A stretch of DNA of 64,000 nucleotides, taken from the NCBI GenBank assembly GCA_000727475.1, contig KL647293.1, positions 212,195-276,194 on the forward strand, read 5' to 3'. Below are positions 49,901-63,190 of this stretch, piece after piece (the first letter of the stretch is position 1; every line of letters begins with the position of its first letter). The position numbers and the translations under genes were made by a program. The notes below the pieces were generated by a model that did not search any database, was not told the origin of the DNA, and saw only the letters and a program-made list of their open reading frames with translations. The stretch is from Sarcocystis neurona. Lineage: Eukaryota > Apicomplexa > Conoidasida > Eucoccidiorida > Sarcocystidae.

Positions 49901-50940
49901 CCAACATGCTGGCGGACTAGCCTTCTCAGCGGTCTGGGTTGTCCTTCGTAGCAACAACGTCGCTAAAGGTGAGAGAACCGAGTTCACCAAGCACGACTTC
50001 CTGCTGCAGTACTCCTTGAAGTGCTGTGATTCAGTGACCTGCTCATCGATCACGTATTCCCCTCCAGCACAGGTCGAGCCCTGACAGATGACAGCCCGGG
50101 GTGAGAGGGCGCTGAACATTAGATAGCAAACAACAGCTTGTTTAAGGCGGGCCGCAGCAGCAGAGTCGTCCGGGATACGCAGTGACGACCGCGACAGTTC
50201 TTGTCTTTCACTTGTTGAAGAATTCCGCGATTCTGTGCGTGAGCAGCACCGACCCGACTACACGGGCTCCTGCGTCGTTGTCGTCAGGACTGGGAATGCA
50301 CAAGCGCTAAATCCAAGTGCAACGCGGTGGACACACCACCGAATGCAAGGACCAAACGGAGTGCAGGGTTGGACAAGGAATGTTCGTATCAAACACGTCA
50401 TGTGTGCAGTGCCGTTTTGACCACCCCCTGTCCATTTCATCTCGCGCCGAGAAAGTGACTAAGACAGCGTTTGATACGAGCTGACATTCAAGTTCGACCA
50501 AAGAGTCCACTTCAACGTGTAAACCGGACAACTTGAAGCTAGAGCGTTCGGCTCGGAAATTAATGAGCTCACACCTGGGTCAGTCGTATTCTGCGCGCGG
50601 GTACAACGGCGGAAGGGACAGGCTTTGTCATATTCCCGTACCTACAAAGCTAGGAATTCCACATCACTCACTAGCTTCGCTGTATTTGGCCGCTGAAAAG
50701 TGGAGTCTGGTATAAGCCGGTATGCAAGTAAACACGCGCGAAAAATCGATTTCCTTCATTGAAAGGCTGCTGGCTGCTGCCCGAAGCCGGCAGAAGCGCT
50801 ACTTGTGAAGATGACGGACACATATGTGAGAATTACGAACGCAAGTCCCTCCATGCGTGAGTGAGGCTGCTTCTGCGTCGTCTACCCGCATCCTGGGATC
50901 GTTGGCGCTGCACATGGTCGTTGCTTTAATAGGTCCATAC
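49901..50940. other. Possible upstream (protease/gag side) debris of the 48-50 kb relic
   Basis: Minus-strand open stretches at 50119-49877 and 50531-50307 have ordinary composition (HVEVDSLVELECQLVSNAVL) and lie where gag/protease of the adjacent relic would be. No diagnostic motif such as a zinc knuckle or a DTG/DSG protease site is seen. Confidence 0.3.
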
Positions 50941-50942
50941 AA

Positions 50943-53400
50943 GTGTACATTGAACTGCTGGTCGCGTTGAGATATATACGCGCCTATGCATATACGTACA
51001 CACATGTTGTTATTACCACCTCATCGATGCGTCTGGAGCCTGGTTTCCGTCAACGCAGAGATTACTGTGTCACCCGGTTCCGGCAGCGCAGTTCACCACG
51101 CGCGTCTTGGATTTCTCCTGTTGTTCCTGGCGCTCGTCGACAAGCGTTGCTGCCGTTCTATCGACTTTCTTCACACCTCCCTCTTCCCTGGGACATCAGC
51201 GGTACACGTACACGACCACAGCTGCTGATGCTGGTGATGCTCCCGACGCGCTGTCCTGTGTTGTTTCTGCTGCTCGTGGTGCCTGCTACTGCGGCTGCCG
51301 CAGCGACTGTTTCTTCCCTCCCCCTTTTCCTGCTGTCCCGGAGGCAGACGAATCCGTACTCTATAACGCGTCATTGGGACCACCATGTGAGCGTTTTTTG
51401 TCGTTCTGCACGCCGTTCCTGGCGCTGCTGTTGCTGCTGTGAGAGAGCGAGAGTGGTGCCCACGGCCTACTGCCAGCTGCAGCGGCTGCACCTGCAGCTG
51501 CTGCGCCTGCTGCCGTCGGGCGGGCATGAGACGGCGCATGCACGACAGCAGCAGCAACAGGAAGGCAGTAGTAGACGCACCTCTGGTGGCGTACCACTAC
51601 TGGTACTATTCCTAGTGCAACACAGCAGCATAAACTGCGCCGCACAACACGAGGCGTAGAACCAGCAGCGCTCTCTTCCCGGTTCACCGCTACGCTGAAG
51701 CAAGAGGAGGCTGTTCTTGCCGCAGCCAGACGCCTGTACTCTTCTTGCAAAAGCATTCGCCACCGCTTGTGCCGCATATCACGCTTCTTCCTTCAACTAC
51801 CGAGGAGTCGCGGTCCTTGTGTGACAACGTATACATTTCCCCATCTGCAGCTCCTTGCTATCGCGAACGCTTTTGACTTCTGGCAGCCCGTCCCACGTGC
51901 GCTCGTGGGACTCGTTCTCCGTTAGAACGCCACTTTGTGGCACTTCGGGCGTGCGTGTGCGGCGGCCGCTCGCTGCTGCTTTATGCCCTGTCGCTGCTGT
52001 CTAACAGCCCGAGTCTGCTCTCGCCGCAGATCGTCTTTGCGCCCGGAGACGGCACAGCAGCAACGGGAGAGCAGCAGCAGCCACACGTCCGCCGGGCAGC
52101 AGCTATAGGGCAAAGGCAAAGGAGCAGGAGCAGCAGGATAGGAAACCGGCGCGTCGTCGACGACGTGCGCGACAGCAGTAGCTGAGTCACCAGCAGCAGC
52201 GCCGTGGGGTCCAGCAACTGGCAGGGCAGCAGGAACAGCACGAGACACACCGACGACCACCGGGAGGCACCACAGCGGCAGCGGCAGGGCAAGGATTGCG
52301 CGAGCCATTTTGGCAGCACAGGAGCATGCGCGAGAGCAGCAGCAGCAGTAGCAGTAGTCCCAGCAGCAGCAGCACCAGTCTCGTCAGCAGCAGCGAGGAC
52401 AGCAGATCAAACGCACTCCCCGCAGCAGGAGCAACAACAGCAGGCACACGCGCAGCAAGAGGAGCCAAGCCGGGGCTTCGGGCACGGGTCAAAGCAGCAC
52501 AAACGAGAAGGGGGGGCGGGCCCACGGTAGCTGCAGCAGCGCGAAAGTAGCACGGAAGAGAAGCTACAGGGGGACGAAGGACTCAGCAGCACGTCTTCAC
52601 TGCTTCCTAGGATTTTGGGCTGCTCGAGAAAACCGCTGCAGCAGGATTGCCAGCAGGAGCAACGTCGGTAGGGTAGACGTACCGTCAGCAGGAGCAGCAG
52701 CAGTGACGTCCTGCTGTTTCCTTTTCCGTCTTCCTCTTCTTCTTCTCTTCTTCTTTTGCTTTGTCCTCCCTCAACTTCCGTGTCGTTTCTTCGACGGCAA
52801 GCGCCGTCGTCTTGCAACACCAGGAGGCGCCGTCGATCCCACGACAGCAGAACGGCAGCAACACAGGGCGCCAGCAGCGTCTTCGTTACACACGAACAAC
52901 AGGGCGGCAGCAGCACGGGAGGAGGAGAAGCAGCAGCTGCAGCGTGACAGCAGCAGGAACGCGGGATCACGAACACGAGCGGCGACCCAGCGGCAGGTGC
53001 AGCAAAGGCACGAGCCCAAGCGACGACCGCGCAGCAGCAGCAGCAGCTGCGTACCAGCAGCGCATCTGCGGCAGAGACAGCAGCGACTCCGCAGCAGGAC
53101 CGTACACGCAAAAGCGTGCCACTGTTCTTGGGTTTGCGCAGCAGGTGGTCGTTGAAAGTCGTCCGTAGTTTCGTCCCGGCAGCTGCTGCTCCTCTCTTAG
53201 CTCCGCCCCCCGGTTCCTGCTGGTGTGCTGCTGCTGCTGCTCTTCTGCCGTTGTCCTTCCCGGCGCTGCAGCTGGACCGTTAGGCAAGTTTCGGCACGTT
53301 GAAAGACACTACCGCCCATCAGGAATCAACCGCGGAAGCAGCAGCAGGAGAGGAGCCACCGGCGCAGCAGGTGTTGCTGCTGCCGCTGCACAACGCCTGT
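50943..53400 (+). CDS. Unresolved coding-like region 5' of the giant gene
   Basis: No family recognised. Several plus-strand stretches look like real protein: 51,610-51,925 (CKSIRHRLCRISRFFLQLPR, then FPHLQLLAIANAFDFWQPVP before a stop), about 51,330-51,400 (VPEADESVLYNASLG) and 53,300-53,395 (TLKDTTAHQESTAEAAAGEE). The last is in the same frame as the giant ORF and is separated from it by a TGA at 53470-53472; a GTATGT near 53398 and a CAG ending at 53496 could bound a ~98-bp intron. Minus-strand frames are also open (51777-51361; 52308-51922), so strand and exon borders remain open. It may be the 5' part of the gene at 53.6-63 kb. Confidence 0.3.
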
Positions 53401-53637
53401 ATGTCTGCTGCAGCGTATGGTCTTCGGCCAGCAGCTGCCGCAGCCTCATCTGCAGGGTCGCAGCAGCTGTGAACAGCAATCCTTTCACTGCCGCAGGAGA
53501 AGCAGCAGCAGCAGGGGGGGGGCGGGCCTCTGGCGGCAACAGCAAGAAGGTCCGAAGAAGCCCTGTCAGCAGCGACCACCGCCGCGATAGCAAAGTTGTG
53601 GGGTGGCGGCAGCAGCTGCGAAGGAAGGAAGTGGAGT

Positions 53638-56600
53638 ATGGGAGAAAGAACATTACGTGAAGCATTTCTTGTCGAGCCGAGCAGGCCACGCCACCCGCAC
53701 CCAATAGCGTTTCAGAAGCTGCAACCGATCTACCAGCGTCCGCATGGCAGCCGCACGACGACCTGGCTTCCGCTGCAGCAGGAGGAGGAGGAGGAAGCCG
53801 CCTTTCTGTTGTGTGGGGAGGAGCGCAGACGCGGCGAGGATGGCTTCCTGGTCCGCCTTCCGTATCGTCTGCAGCGGCTCGCGTTCGCAGCAGCAGCAAA
53901 TGCAGCAGCAGCAGCAGCCAAAGCAGCAGCAGCAGCCAATGCAGCAGCAGCTGCTGCTGCCGAGACGTCAGCCCCGGCGGCAGCGTCAGCAGCAGCGGCA
54001 GCGGACTTCTTAGCGGCAGCCAGCGCGGCTAAAAAGAAGAAGCCTGGTGCGGAGAACGAAGAGGAAGAGGAGGGGAGTGCCGACCTGCTTCTGCTGCAGC
54101 GGACTTGGGTTGAGCAGCACCAGTGGAGTGTCGAGGTGCTGCTCAGCGAAGCATGTAGAGACGCGCTGCGTGCTGTCCGCAGCAGCCGCACGGCCAACAG
54201 AAGGGACGCCATTTTCAGTTCCTGGCAGGACAGCAGCAAAGTGAACAGCGACCAAGTAGCTACTGCAGCAGGGCTTTATAGTCGCATCGAAGGAAGCCGC
54301 TGCTGCCCCTGCTGCCCCTGTCGAGGCTCCGGCTGGCGCGATGCAGCAGCTGCAGCTGGTGCTCCTACAGCAGCAGATGCAGCGGCCGGTGCAGCAGGTG
54401 CCGAAGAAGCCCGAAGGACAGCAGCTGGTACTCGTGCTGGCTGCGGCTGCTGGGCACGGCCGCTGCTGAAACCGCTGCGGCGGCTTCAGCAAGAGGAGAC
54501 GAAGGAGGAGGAGGACCAGCTGCAGCAGGGCACTGGCAGCAGCGACAGCAGCAACGTCGACCCATCTGGCGTCCCGCAGGTAGCAGAAGCAGCAGAGAGC
54601 TGCTGGGCGCGTGGAGGCCGTCGTCGGTGTTCTTCTGGTGCCGTGGGAGCCGCCTGCAGCGGAGAAGTGGAACAAGCAGCTAGCAACGACGACAGTAGTT
54701 GCACCAGCTGCCGGAGCAGCAGTCCTGATCCCAGTGGGAACAGATGCAGCAGCAGCAGCAGCACGGGCACCCATGACGGCAGGAAATGGAACGGCGTCTG
54801 CAGCATCGCGGAGGAAGGGAGAAGGCCTGAGCAGCTGGCGTTCTCTTGCCTCTCTTGGGCGTGCAGAGAGGACCGCGAGAAAAGAAACTGCGGCTGGGAT
54901 GCAGCACTAGCAGAAGACTGGGCAGCCCGTGGACAGGGGCCCTCTGGTCTGGCAGCAGCGGGCGATTACGGCGACGCTGCCGCCGTCGCCGTAGCGCCTG
55001 CACGAGATGCTGCTGCTGCTGCTGCCGCGGCTTCTGGAGCGCTCAGCAAAGACGCAGCAGCAGCGGACTCCGCTGGTGTGTGGGAGGGGCAGCAGCAGAA
55101 GCAGCAAAGGGAGAACGGAGTCACAGAAAGGAAGTCTAAGCATGGACCGACGCAGCCGCAGCAGCTGCTTCGGCGGTCTGCTGACTTGAGCGTGTCGCGG
55201 CAGCAGCAGCCTGCAGACGAGCGGAGGACGAGACGGGCGGGAGTGATGCGAGACGAGAGCAACGGAGGAAGAAGAGCAGGGGTTGCTGCATCAGCAGCTG
55301 ATGATCCGCATGCAGGCAGGCGTCTGAGCGACTGGTGGATTTCTCCTACTGCTGCGTTCGGTGACCACTGGGAAGCAGCAGCAAACCCCACACGGTGCGA
55401 ACTCACGGTGTGCTGCGGGCAGATGCGTCGGTGCAGCGCCTCCTTCGACAGCAGCTGCGGCGTCAACAGCAGCAGCAGCACCACATGCAGCAGCAGCAGC
55501 ACACGCAAGAGCAGCAGCACCGGGTCCACTTGGAAACACAGTAGCAGCGGCAGCAACCCGACGACGTGCGTTCCCACGCCCGGGAGCAACAGCAGCACAT
55601 CAACCACGTGCAGCGTGACTGCAACGAGTTGCAGCAGCACTGATGGCTGCAGCAGCCGGGTGGGGGATGTTGCAGTAGCAACACACCTGCCGCGGCAGAT
55701 CAAGGAACCGTCGCAGGCGCCTCGCAACAAGCGGGATGTAGCGAGGTCTGTAAAACAGGAGGCTGGCGGTTCTGCTGCTGGAGGAGCAGCCGCGTGCAGC
55801 TTCAAAACGGAACAACCTTGCGGGCTGGAGAAGAAGACGCAGGAGTTGGGCTCCTCCGTAGTAAATGGCGCTGTGCCGTCCGGCTGCAGGAGTGCGTGTT
55901 TTGCAGACGGAGCTGCTGTAACAGCAAAAGCAGAGCCAGCACCGACGGCCAGTGTCAAGGAAGCCAGTGAGAGGCCGCGGCTGGGGAGAGATTCACTCGA
56001 GAAGCAAGAGCAGCAGCAGTTTGATCATCGGCTGCCGGAGGCTCCGCCGCAGCAACAGCAGCGACCGGAAGAGCAGCAACAGCAATGCCAGGAGGAGCAG
56101 CAGCAGATCGAGCAGCCGGGGCAGCAGCTCTTCGGCGGAGCCCCGTGGTGCTTACGCCGGCAACGGTTTTGGATGCCAGAAGGTTCTTTGCAAGATGTGC
56201 TGCAATCTCTGAGAATCAGCAGCAGCAGCAGAGCTGCGGCAGGAGGAGAGGCCGCCCCTGCGTTGGGGTCTGCGTCGCCGTTGTCACCTCACCCGGACGA
56301 CGTGCAACGCACAGCACGGCAGGCTCTGCAGGCTGCTGCTGTTGCAGCAACCGGCATTTCTGCTGCCGCCGCAGCTGCTGCCGCAGGTGGAGGAGCAGGA
56401 GGGGGCGGAAGTGCTGGAGAAGCAGCGGAGCAGCAGCTGCACCGCGCGAACGGGTCGCACCAGCACGCACCAGCAGCGGCTTCTCTCGGCGCGCCTTCCG
56501 TCTTCCTCACACATCCGTCAAACACGTCTGCCGGTGCACGAGGAACGGGGAAAAGCGACGACTCAGTAGCAGGCTTTGAAGAGCAGCAGCAGCTCTTCTC

Positions 56601-59600
56601 TTTTGCCGGCATTGGGTATGTCCCACCCCTCTGCACCTGCTCTCGGCCGGGATTGTACCAGCGCTGGCTGCAGCAGCAGCACCGAGAGCTCCTGCAGCGG
56701 CCGCAGAAGCCGCAGCGCAGCAGCAACGGCAGCACGAGGCCCAGCAGCCGCGGCACTGGCAGCAGCGACATGAGCAGAAGTAACAGCAGCGGCAACGGCG
56801 TCGGGCGTGTGGTGCAGCCGCGGGAGGGGCAGCACTCGACTGAGGACAAGGAAGCAGCAACAGCAGCATGTCCTGGAGGTCAAACTGCTGCTGCGGACCG
56901 CGCGGATTTGGGTGAAGCAGGTGAAGAGAGGCGAGAGCCCGACGCTGATCACTCTGCTGCTCCAACTGCTGAAGCAGCAGCAGCAGCAGATCTCGATATT
57001 GGTGCTGCTGCTGCTCTGTGCGAAAAGGCTGCCGCGGATCCAGCAGGCGGTCTCGCCGACGCATCTCTCTCTGCTGCTGGCGCAGGACGAGCTGCCGCTG
57101 CTGCAGCTGTCCCTTCTGCGGCTGTTGGTGCTGGGGCCATGCCCGCTACTGGTGCCACTGCTCGTGCTGCTGCAGGGGCATCAGGTGTCGTTGCCGTCCC
57201 TCCGGCTGCCGTGGCGATGTCACCTGCTGATGCCGCAGCGCCTGCTGCGGCAGTTGCTGCTGCGTCGTCTTCTGCTGCCACCTCTTCTGCTGCTGCGTCT
57301 TCTGCTGCTGCTGTGTCGTCTGGTGACGCTGCTACTGCTGGCGATGGGGAGGAGTTTCCAGCTGTGTGCGAGAATGCGAGCTGCGGAGGGCTGCTGCGGG
57401 TGCCTTTCTCGTTGATCGAAGTACCGTTGCTGCGAGGCCTTGACTCCGTTACCGCGTTGGCTGAGCGAGTGCTGCTGCTGCCCCGCCGCACGCAGATATA
57501 TGCAGGAAGGCTGCGGCACACTGCTGTGTTGGTGTGTGAGAGTCCGTCCCATGAGAAGCGCTGCTGGCAGGCGCTGCAACACGAGGGACTACATGCGGCA
57601 GCAGCTGTCTTCGACGTGTCGGCGACAGGATTTCTGCCTTTTCATCGTCCTCCTGCCTGCGTTTTAGCTGCCGCTGCTGCGCGGAAAGGCAGAGGCAGCA
57701 GCGGTAGCAGCAACGGCAGCAGCAGCAGCAACGGCAGCGGGAGCAGCAACACCAGCACGTCCCGGGCGTCGGGGGGTGGACGCGGCGGCACGCTGCCGGA
57801 TGCTGCTGCTGCTGCTCCGGCGGCCCCCACAGATGCCGCCCGCTCCAAACAGCAGCAGCAACTGCTGCAGCACCTCAACGAGCTGCAGCACGCTGCGGAG
57901 CACGGGCGGACTACTGCTGCTGCTGCAGAAGAAGAAGAAGGAGAAGACGAAGAAGAACAGGAAGAGGAAGAGGAGGAAGAGGAGGAGCAAGAGGGCGAAG
58001 GTGGGAAGAAGGAAGAGCCGCCGAAAACGCCGACCGCGCAGACCAGAAAATGTACCACAGCGAAAAATTGGCCCACACTTCCATGCAGCGGTCGTGGACC
58101 AGTTGCCGCCACGCCTGCTGTCCCTGCTGCTTCTGGTACGACTCCTGCTTCCGCGGCTGCTGACAAGCCTGATGGTGCAGATGCAGGTGACGCTGCTGCA
58201 GCTGGCGATGCAGCTGCCGCGACAGGGATGACCACTGCTGCTGCTGCTGCGCATGCAGACGGTGTGCAACACAGAAGAGCGGCCGCTGGAGGCAGCAGCA
58301 GGAACAGCGACGGTGGTCGTAGCAGCAGTCCATCTGCACGCGGAAGTCCTACAGGCCACCCAGACACTGCGCAAGGACAGCAGCAGTTGCTCGGAAGAGA
58401 AGAAGAGAAAGCGAAGGCAGGAGCAGCTGCAGACAGCAGCCCACGGAGTGTACGTGAATCTCCTCAGCAGCAGCAAGGGGGGGCAGTGCAGACAGTGCGT
58501 CCAGCAGAAGAAGGAGGGGGAGGAGCAGCAGCGGGTGGCGGAGAAGGAGAAGCAAGCAGCGGCAACAGCCGCGACAGCGCTGTGACGGTAGGCGAAGCGC
58601 CGGGGGATGACGGCAAGAAAGAGCAGCAGCAGGAGCAGTCCGCTCCAGCCGATTCAAATGCAGGAGAGCGAGCCCATGCTGCTGCGGCGCCTTCGCAACA
58701 GGACGGGCCACCGGGCCTTCGCGGTCTTGAAGAAGCTGTTCTGGACGCCTGGCACAAGCACCTGCAAGCCCGTGCAGCAACCGTCAACAGCAGGTGCAGC
58801 GGGACAGTCGGGAGCGACGGTACCAGCAGCCCCGCCCCCCCTGGGAGCAGCAGCAGGAGCGGCAGCAGCACCGGCGGCGTCGCAAGCGACAACAGAGGAG
58901 GCAGCAGCAGCAGAAGCAGCCGCAGCAACGACCGGTGCTGGGAAGGATACGAGAAGGTTGACGCGTACGGTTTTCAGCGAACGGCTCCTTGGGAAGTGAC
59001 GCTGCGTGCGGTGGGCTCGCGAAGAAGAAGAAGTCCTGCACTTGCAATGGCTCTATCGAATATGCCGGTGAAACTTGACAGCAGCAGCAGGAGTAGCTTC
59101 AGCCGTAGCGGCAGCTATAGTGGTAGCACCAGCTGGGGAGAAAGGACCCTCAGCAGCTGCTGCAGCAGCGCTAGAGAGAGCTTCGAAGGCACCAGCTTGT
59201 TCTCTCGCGGCAGCAGCGCGCAGGTGACGGCGTCGCTACGGTGCCAAGACGTAGAAACGCATGCAGCAGCCGATGACGCAACAGGAGCAGCGGCAACCAC
59301 AGCAGGAGGAGGAGAAGACGGTGGACCTGCCCGAGAAGCCCCATCTGCAGGCCGAGGAGAAGCAGCAGCAGCGGGACGAGATCTTGAACAGAATGTTTGC
59401 GTCGAAGGAAAGACTAGCGCCGGTGGGCTGACGCGTGATGCAGACGGCAGCAGCTTGCGAAGGTACAGCAGCAGCAGCAGCATCTGTGGCAAAGGTGCGG
59501 CAGCAGAAGCAGAGGCAGAAACAGCAGCCGAAGCAGGAGCAGAAGCAGCAGAAGAAACAGGAGCATCAGCACAAGCCGAAGCACAGGAGGCTGAGGCGTC

Positions 59601-62600
59601 TGACGTTCGCATGCTGCTGCTTCGACGACTGGTTGCTGCTGCGCTTCACGACAGAGGGGATGCGGGGCACGCACTTAGCAGCAGGAAGACTCGCGTCCGC
59701 GTCAACCAACAACGCGATGCTGCCGCTGGCGGTAATGCGGCAGCATCTGCTACAGAGACAGCAGCAGCTGATGCAACAGGAGCAGCAGGAGCAGCGCAGG
59801 CGGTAGCAGCAGCGTCCATAGCGGCACGGCCGTCTGGAGCAGCGAAGAGAGAAACAGAGGCTGCAGGAGCTGCAGGCCTGGTGACGGCAGCAAATTCAAG
59901 AACAGCAGCAGCTCGAGATAAGTCGGCGACTGACCTGAAGGAAGATTATACTGGTGACGTTGCTCTCTCAACTCGTGCTGCTGCTGCTGCTGCGGGCACG
60001 ATTGCAGCTGGCTCGATACTAAGAAAGGGGTTGGACACCGCGCCCATGAGCAACAGCAAGACTTGCAGCAGCAGCAGCAGCACCGACAGCAGCATTAGCG
60101 AGAGCAGCAGCAGCACGAGCGAGAGCAGCAGCACTTTCGAGTACAGCGGGGCTACGGGGAGCAACACCGGCCAGAGCAACAGCAGCGGCAGCGATAACCT
60201 GAGGAGCGGCCCCACAAGTGTATGGCGCGCGCTCCTTGATTTTGGGCGAAACGCCTTCGCTGCTGCAGATGGCGACGGGCGAGCGCTGGAGCCGCAGGAG
60301 ACGGCGGCTGTCGAAGAGGAGCTGCTGCTACTGGCAGCTGCTGCGTTTGGCAGCGAAGAGGACGAAGCGCAGACTCGTGGGAGAGCGAGCAGAAGCAAAC
60401 CGCTGCTGGAGCCGGCCGCCCTGCAGCAGCAGCAGCAGGCCCCACTCTTGTCACCGCGAGCAGGAGCAGCAGTAGCAGGCGTTGGTGGAAGCGTCAAAGA
60501 GGAGAGGACGGCCCTCAGCAAGCAGGCAGCGGCAGCTTCTTCTCAGTCTTCAACACAAGCAGCGCTGCAGCAGCAACACGCTCGGTCAGATACACAGAGG
60601 TCGGTCCCAGCAGCCGCCGCGACAAGCCTTGCAACAACGGCAGGAGCAGCAAGACTGCTAAGAGCAGCATCCAAAGAAGCAACAGCAGAGGCGACGGGCG
60701 AGGGTGATGCACACGTGCCGTGGGAAGCTTGGGGAAAGCAACGGCGCAGTCGGAGCAGCAGCAGGGGATCCAGCTGCACTAGCGTAGAGAGAGAAAGCGA
60801 CGGTGGCAGTGGCAGCAGCAGCAGTGGGGAACTGGCACTCGAAGCACAGGAAGACGAGGCGGGCAGCAGGAGCAGCAGGAGCAGCAGGAGCAGAAGCAGC
60901 AGGAGCAGAAGCAGCAGCAGCGTCGAGTTGTCTCCTTCGTCGAGCAGCAGGAGTGCTTCCCAACGGCGACGAGGAAGGGTTGCTGCAGCTACACGCAGGA
61001 AGATGAAGCGCCGACGGCTGCTGCTGCAGAAGAGTTGCAAGCGGCGCGGCTACGTGTGGGGTGAGCAGCAGGAGGCGGAACTCGTGTGGCTCGAGGACCA
61101 GGTGCAGCAGCTGCAGAAACAGGTCGCTGCCGCAACGCAGCAGCAGCAGAAGCAGGCGTCTCGGTCTGCGACGACGTGGCAGCAGCAGCAGCAGCCGCAT
61201 CAGCCGCAGCAGCAGCAGCGCACGACTCCGCCGCCGAAACGAAGACGCCAGCAGCAGCGCCAGGACCAGCAGCAGCAGCGTCAGCAGCGGCAGGAGGAGC
61301 TGCAGCAGCGACAGAAGCGAGGGGGCGTAGCCGCTGCAGGAACACGAACTTCTGCGGGCACCGGTGGGGTTGCTGCGCAGCTCGACGACAGCTGCAGCAC
61401 CGTACTGGTGCAGCAGCACGCGCAGCAACATGTTCGTGCGACGCCCCTAGTACACCCTCGGAGCCAGCAGCAACAGCTGCACGCCGGTAGCTTTCTTCAC
61501 GAGGAAGGTAAGAAGCCAGCGGCAGCAGCAACAGCGTTCTAGCAACAACGACAGCAGCAGCAGCACCAGCAGCGCGGCTGCGTGAGGCTTGCAGATGCCG
61601 CTGCGCACGTAGGAAGACCGAACGCAGATCTTCGAAACAAGGAAGTCGCCGCGTTCTTCGCGAGGGGTCCACATGCAGGGGAATGGCGCACCCGATAATT
61701 CTGCATGGGCAGGACTTGCTGCCCCTCTCTGCCGCGCCCTCCGTACATGCAGACACTGGCAGCAGGTGGACGTCTGTTCTGTGTGTGTGTGTGTGTATGT
61801 GTGTGTGTACGTCTGTTATTACTCGCAGATCCGTACGCCTGTGCAGCAGCGGGCACGGCTCCTGCTGTTCATGTTGCTGCGGGGCAGGGAGAGTCGCACC
61901 TGTCTGCGTACCAGCAGCAAGTACCTCAGCAGTTGGTCCTGCAGCCGCAGGTACTGCACCGGCACCAGCAGCAGCATGTGCAGACGCAGCAGCAACATCT
62001 ACTGCCGACGCAGCAGCAGCAACAGCAGCACCATATGCAGCCCCGCCAGTACCAGCAGCAAGTGCTGGGGCTGCAGCACTGCAGCAACGAGGCAGCTGCG
62101 TTGCTGCAGCAGCTGCACCAGCAGCCGCACCCGCCGGTGCGGCACGTGCAACAAGAGGAGGACGACCAGCAGCAGCAGCAATCTGTTTGCATGTCTGCGG
62201 CAGCAGCAGCAGATGCCTCATCTGCTGTGGGCGCCGGAGTGTACTCTGGTGCCGCAGTGGGTCATCTGCAGGGGGCAGCTGCTGCTCCTGCAGCACCACC
62301 ACCTGCAGGGGATACTGCGATTGCTGTTCTACAGCATGCTGCTGCTTATTCTTCTCCTGTTGACGACGAGCTGCTTGCACCTACCTTGGCTGACGCAACT
62401 CCCGAAGGCTGTCCTTCGTTGCTTTTGCAGCAGCAGCAGCAGCAACCGCGGCGGCTGCTGCTACAGCAAACGCAGCACCCGCAGCAGCACCAGCACGTGC
62501 GCCAGCAGCAGATGTTTCAACAGCAACAGGTGCTGCAACACCGCCAGGCGCTGCAACGGCAGCAGGCGCTGCATGAGCAGCAGATGCTGCAACAACAGCA

Positions 62601-63015
62601 CGCGCTGCAGCAGCAGCACGTACTGCAGCAGCAGCAAGGCGTGGAGCAGCAACATCTGTCAGCAGTGAGCACCACTGGAGTATTTGCTGCTGCAGCAGCG
62701 GCGCAGGAGCAACAGCAGGAGCACCTGCTGCTTGCGCATGCGTCTGCGGGGCTTTTGCCAGCGGGCGCACAACAGCCGCAGCAACGGCTGCAACCCCATG
62801 CTCCTCCGCCTTCTTCCTCACAGCTCCTGCACCGGCAGCAGCAACAGGAGTCACTACAACAGCAGCAGATGCATCACCAGCAGCAGCAGTTTGAGCAGCA
62901 GTCAACGCAGCAGCAGCAGGTGGAAATGCGACTTCGTGAAGCGCCGCAGCCACGTCCAATACAAATTCTGCGTGAGCAGCAGCGCCTTCCGCCGTTAACT
63001 CGCAAGGATTTTTAA
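53638..63015 (+). CDS. Giant homopolymer-rich hypothetical protein
   Basis: I do not recognise the family. Exon A is one open frame to 61507, ending at a GTAAGA donor; exon B is 61829-63015 after a TTACTCGCAG acceptor, in phase (GAA G|AT CCG). From the first in-frame ATG at 53638 this gives 3,018 residues; the frame is already open from 53473 and an acceptor ending at 53496 suggests an upstream exon, so the start is provisional. Most of it is Ala, Gln and Ser runs from CAG repeats, with an acidic Glu tract near 57,930-58,010. Ordinary islands show this frame is used: WCLRRQRFWMPEGSLQDVLQ, FSFAGIGYVPPLCTCSRPGL, LPRRTQIYAGRLRHTAVLVC, CWEGYEKVDAYGFQRTAPWE, VWRALLDFGRNAF. Near 61,000 are a basic RRRGRVAAATRRKMKRRR stretch and a Gln-rich segment (EAELVWLEDQVQQLQKQV) that could form a coiled coil. 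Basic and Gln-rich features hint at a nuclear role; that is a guess. Confidence 0.75.
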
Positions 63016-63039
63016 GTGTCACGGTCGGCAGCAACAACA

Positions 63040-63190
63040 GCAGCAGCGGTGACGCCAACAGCAGCGACACCAGCAGCAGCAACACCGGCAGCAATAACGC
63101 CGGCCGCAATAACGCCGGCAGCAGTAACACCGGCAGCAGCACCACCGGCAGCAGCTGCCCCAGCTTCAGGAGCGGCAGCAGCCACAGAAA
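63040..63190. repeat. 15-bp minisatellite
   Basis: About ten copies of a unit like GCAGCAATAACGCCG or GCAGCAACACCGGCA directly after the stop codon at 63015. It would encode TPAAI/TPAAA repeats in one plus frame (from 63016), but no start or splice site ties that frame to a gene. Confidence 0.85.

Noticed and set aside
54010..54774. 254-codon minus-strand frame opposite the giant gene
   Set aside because: Leu/Cys/Ala-rich antisense of CAG repeats; the ordinary islands of sequence read only on the plus strand.
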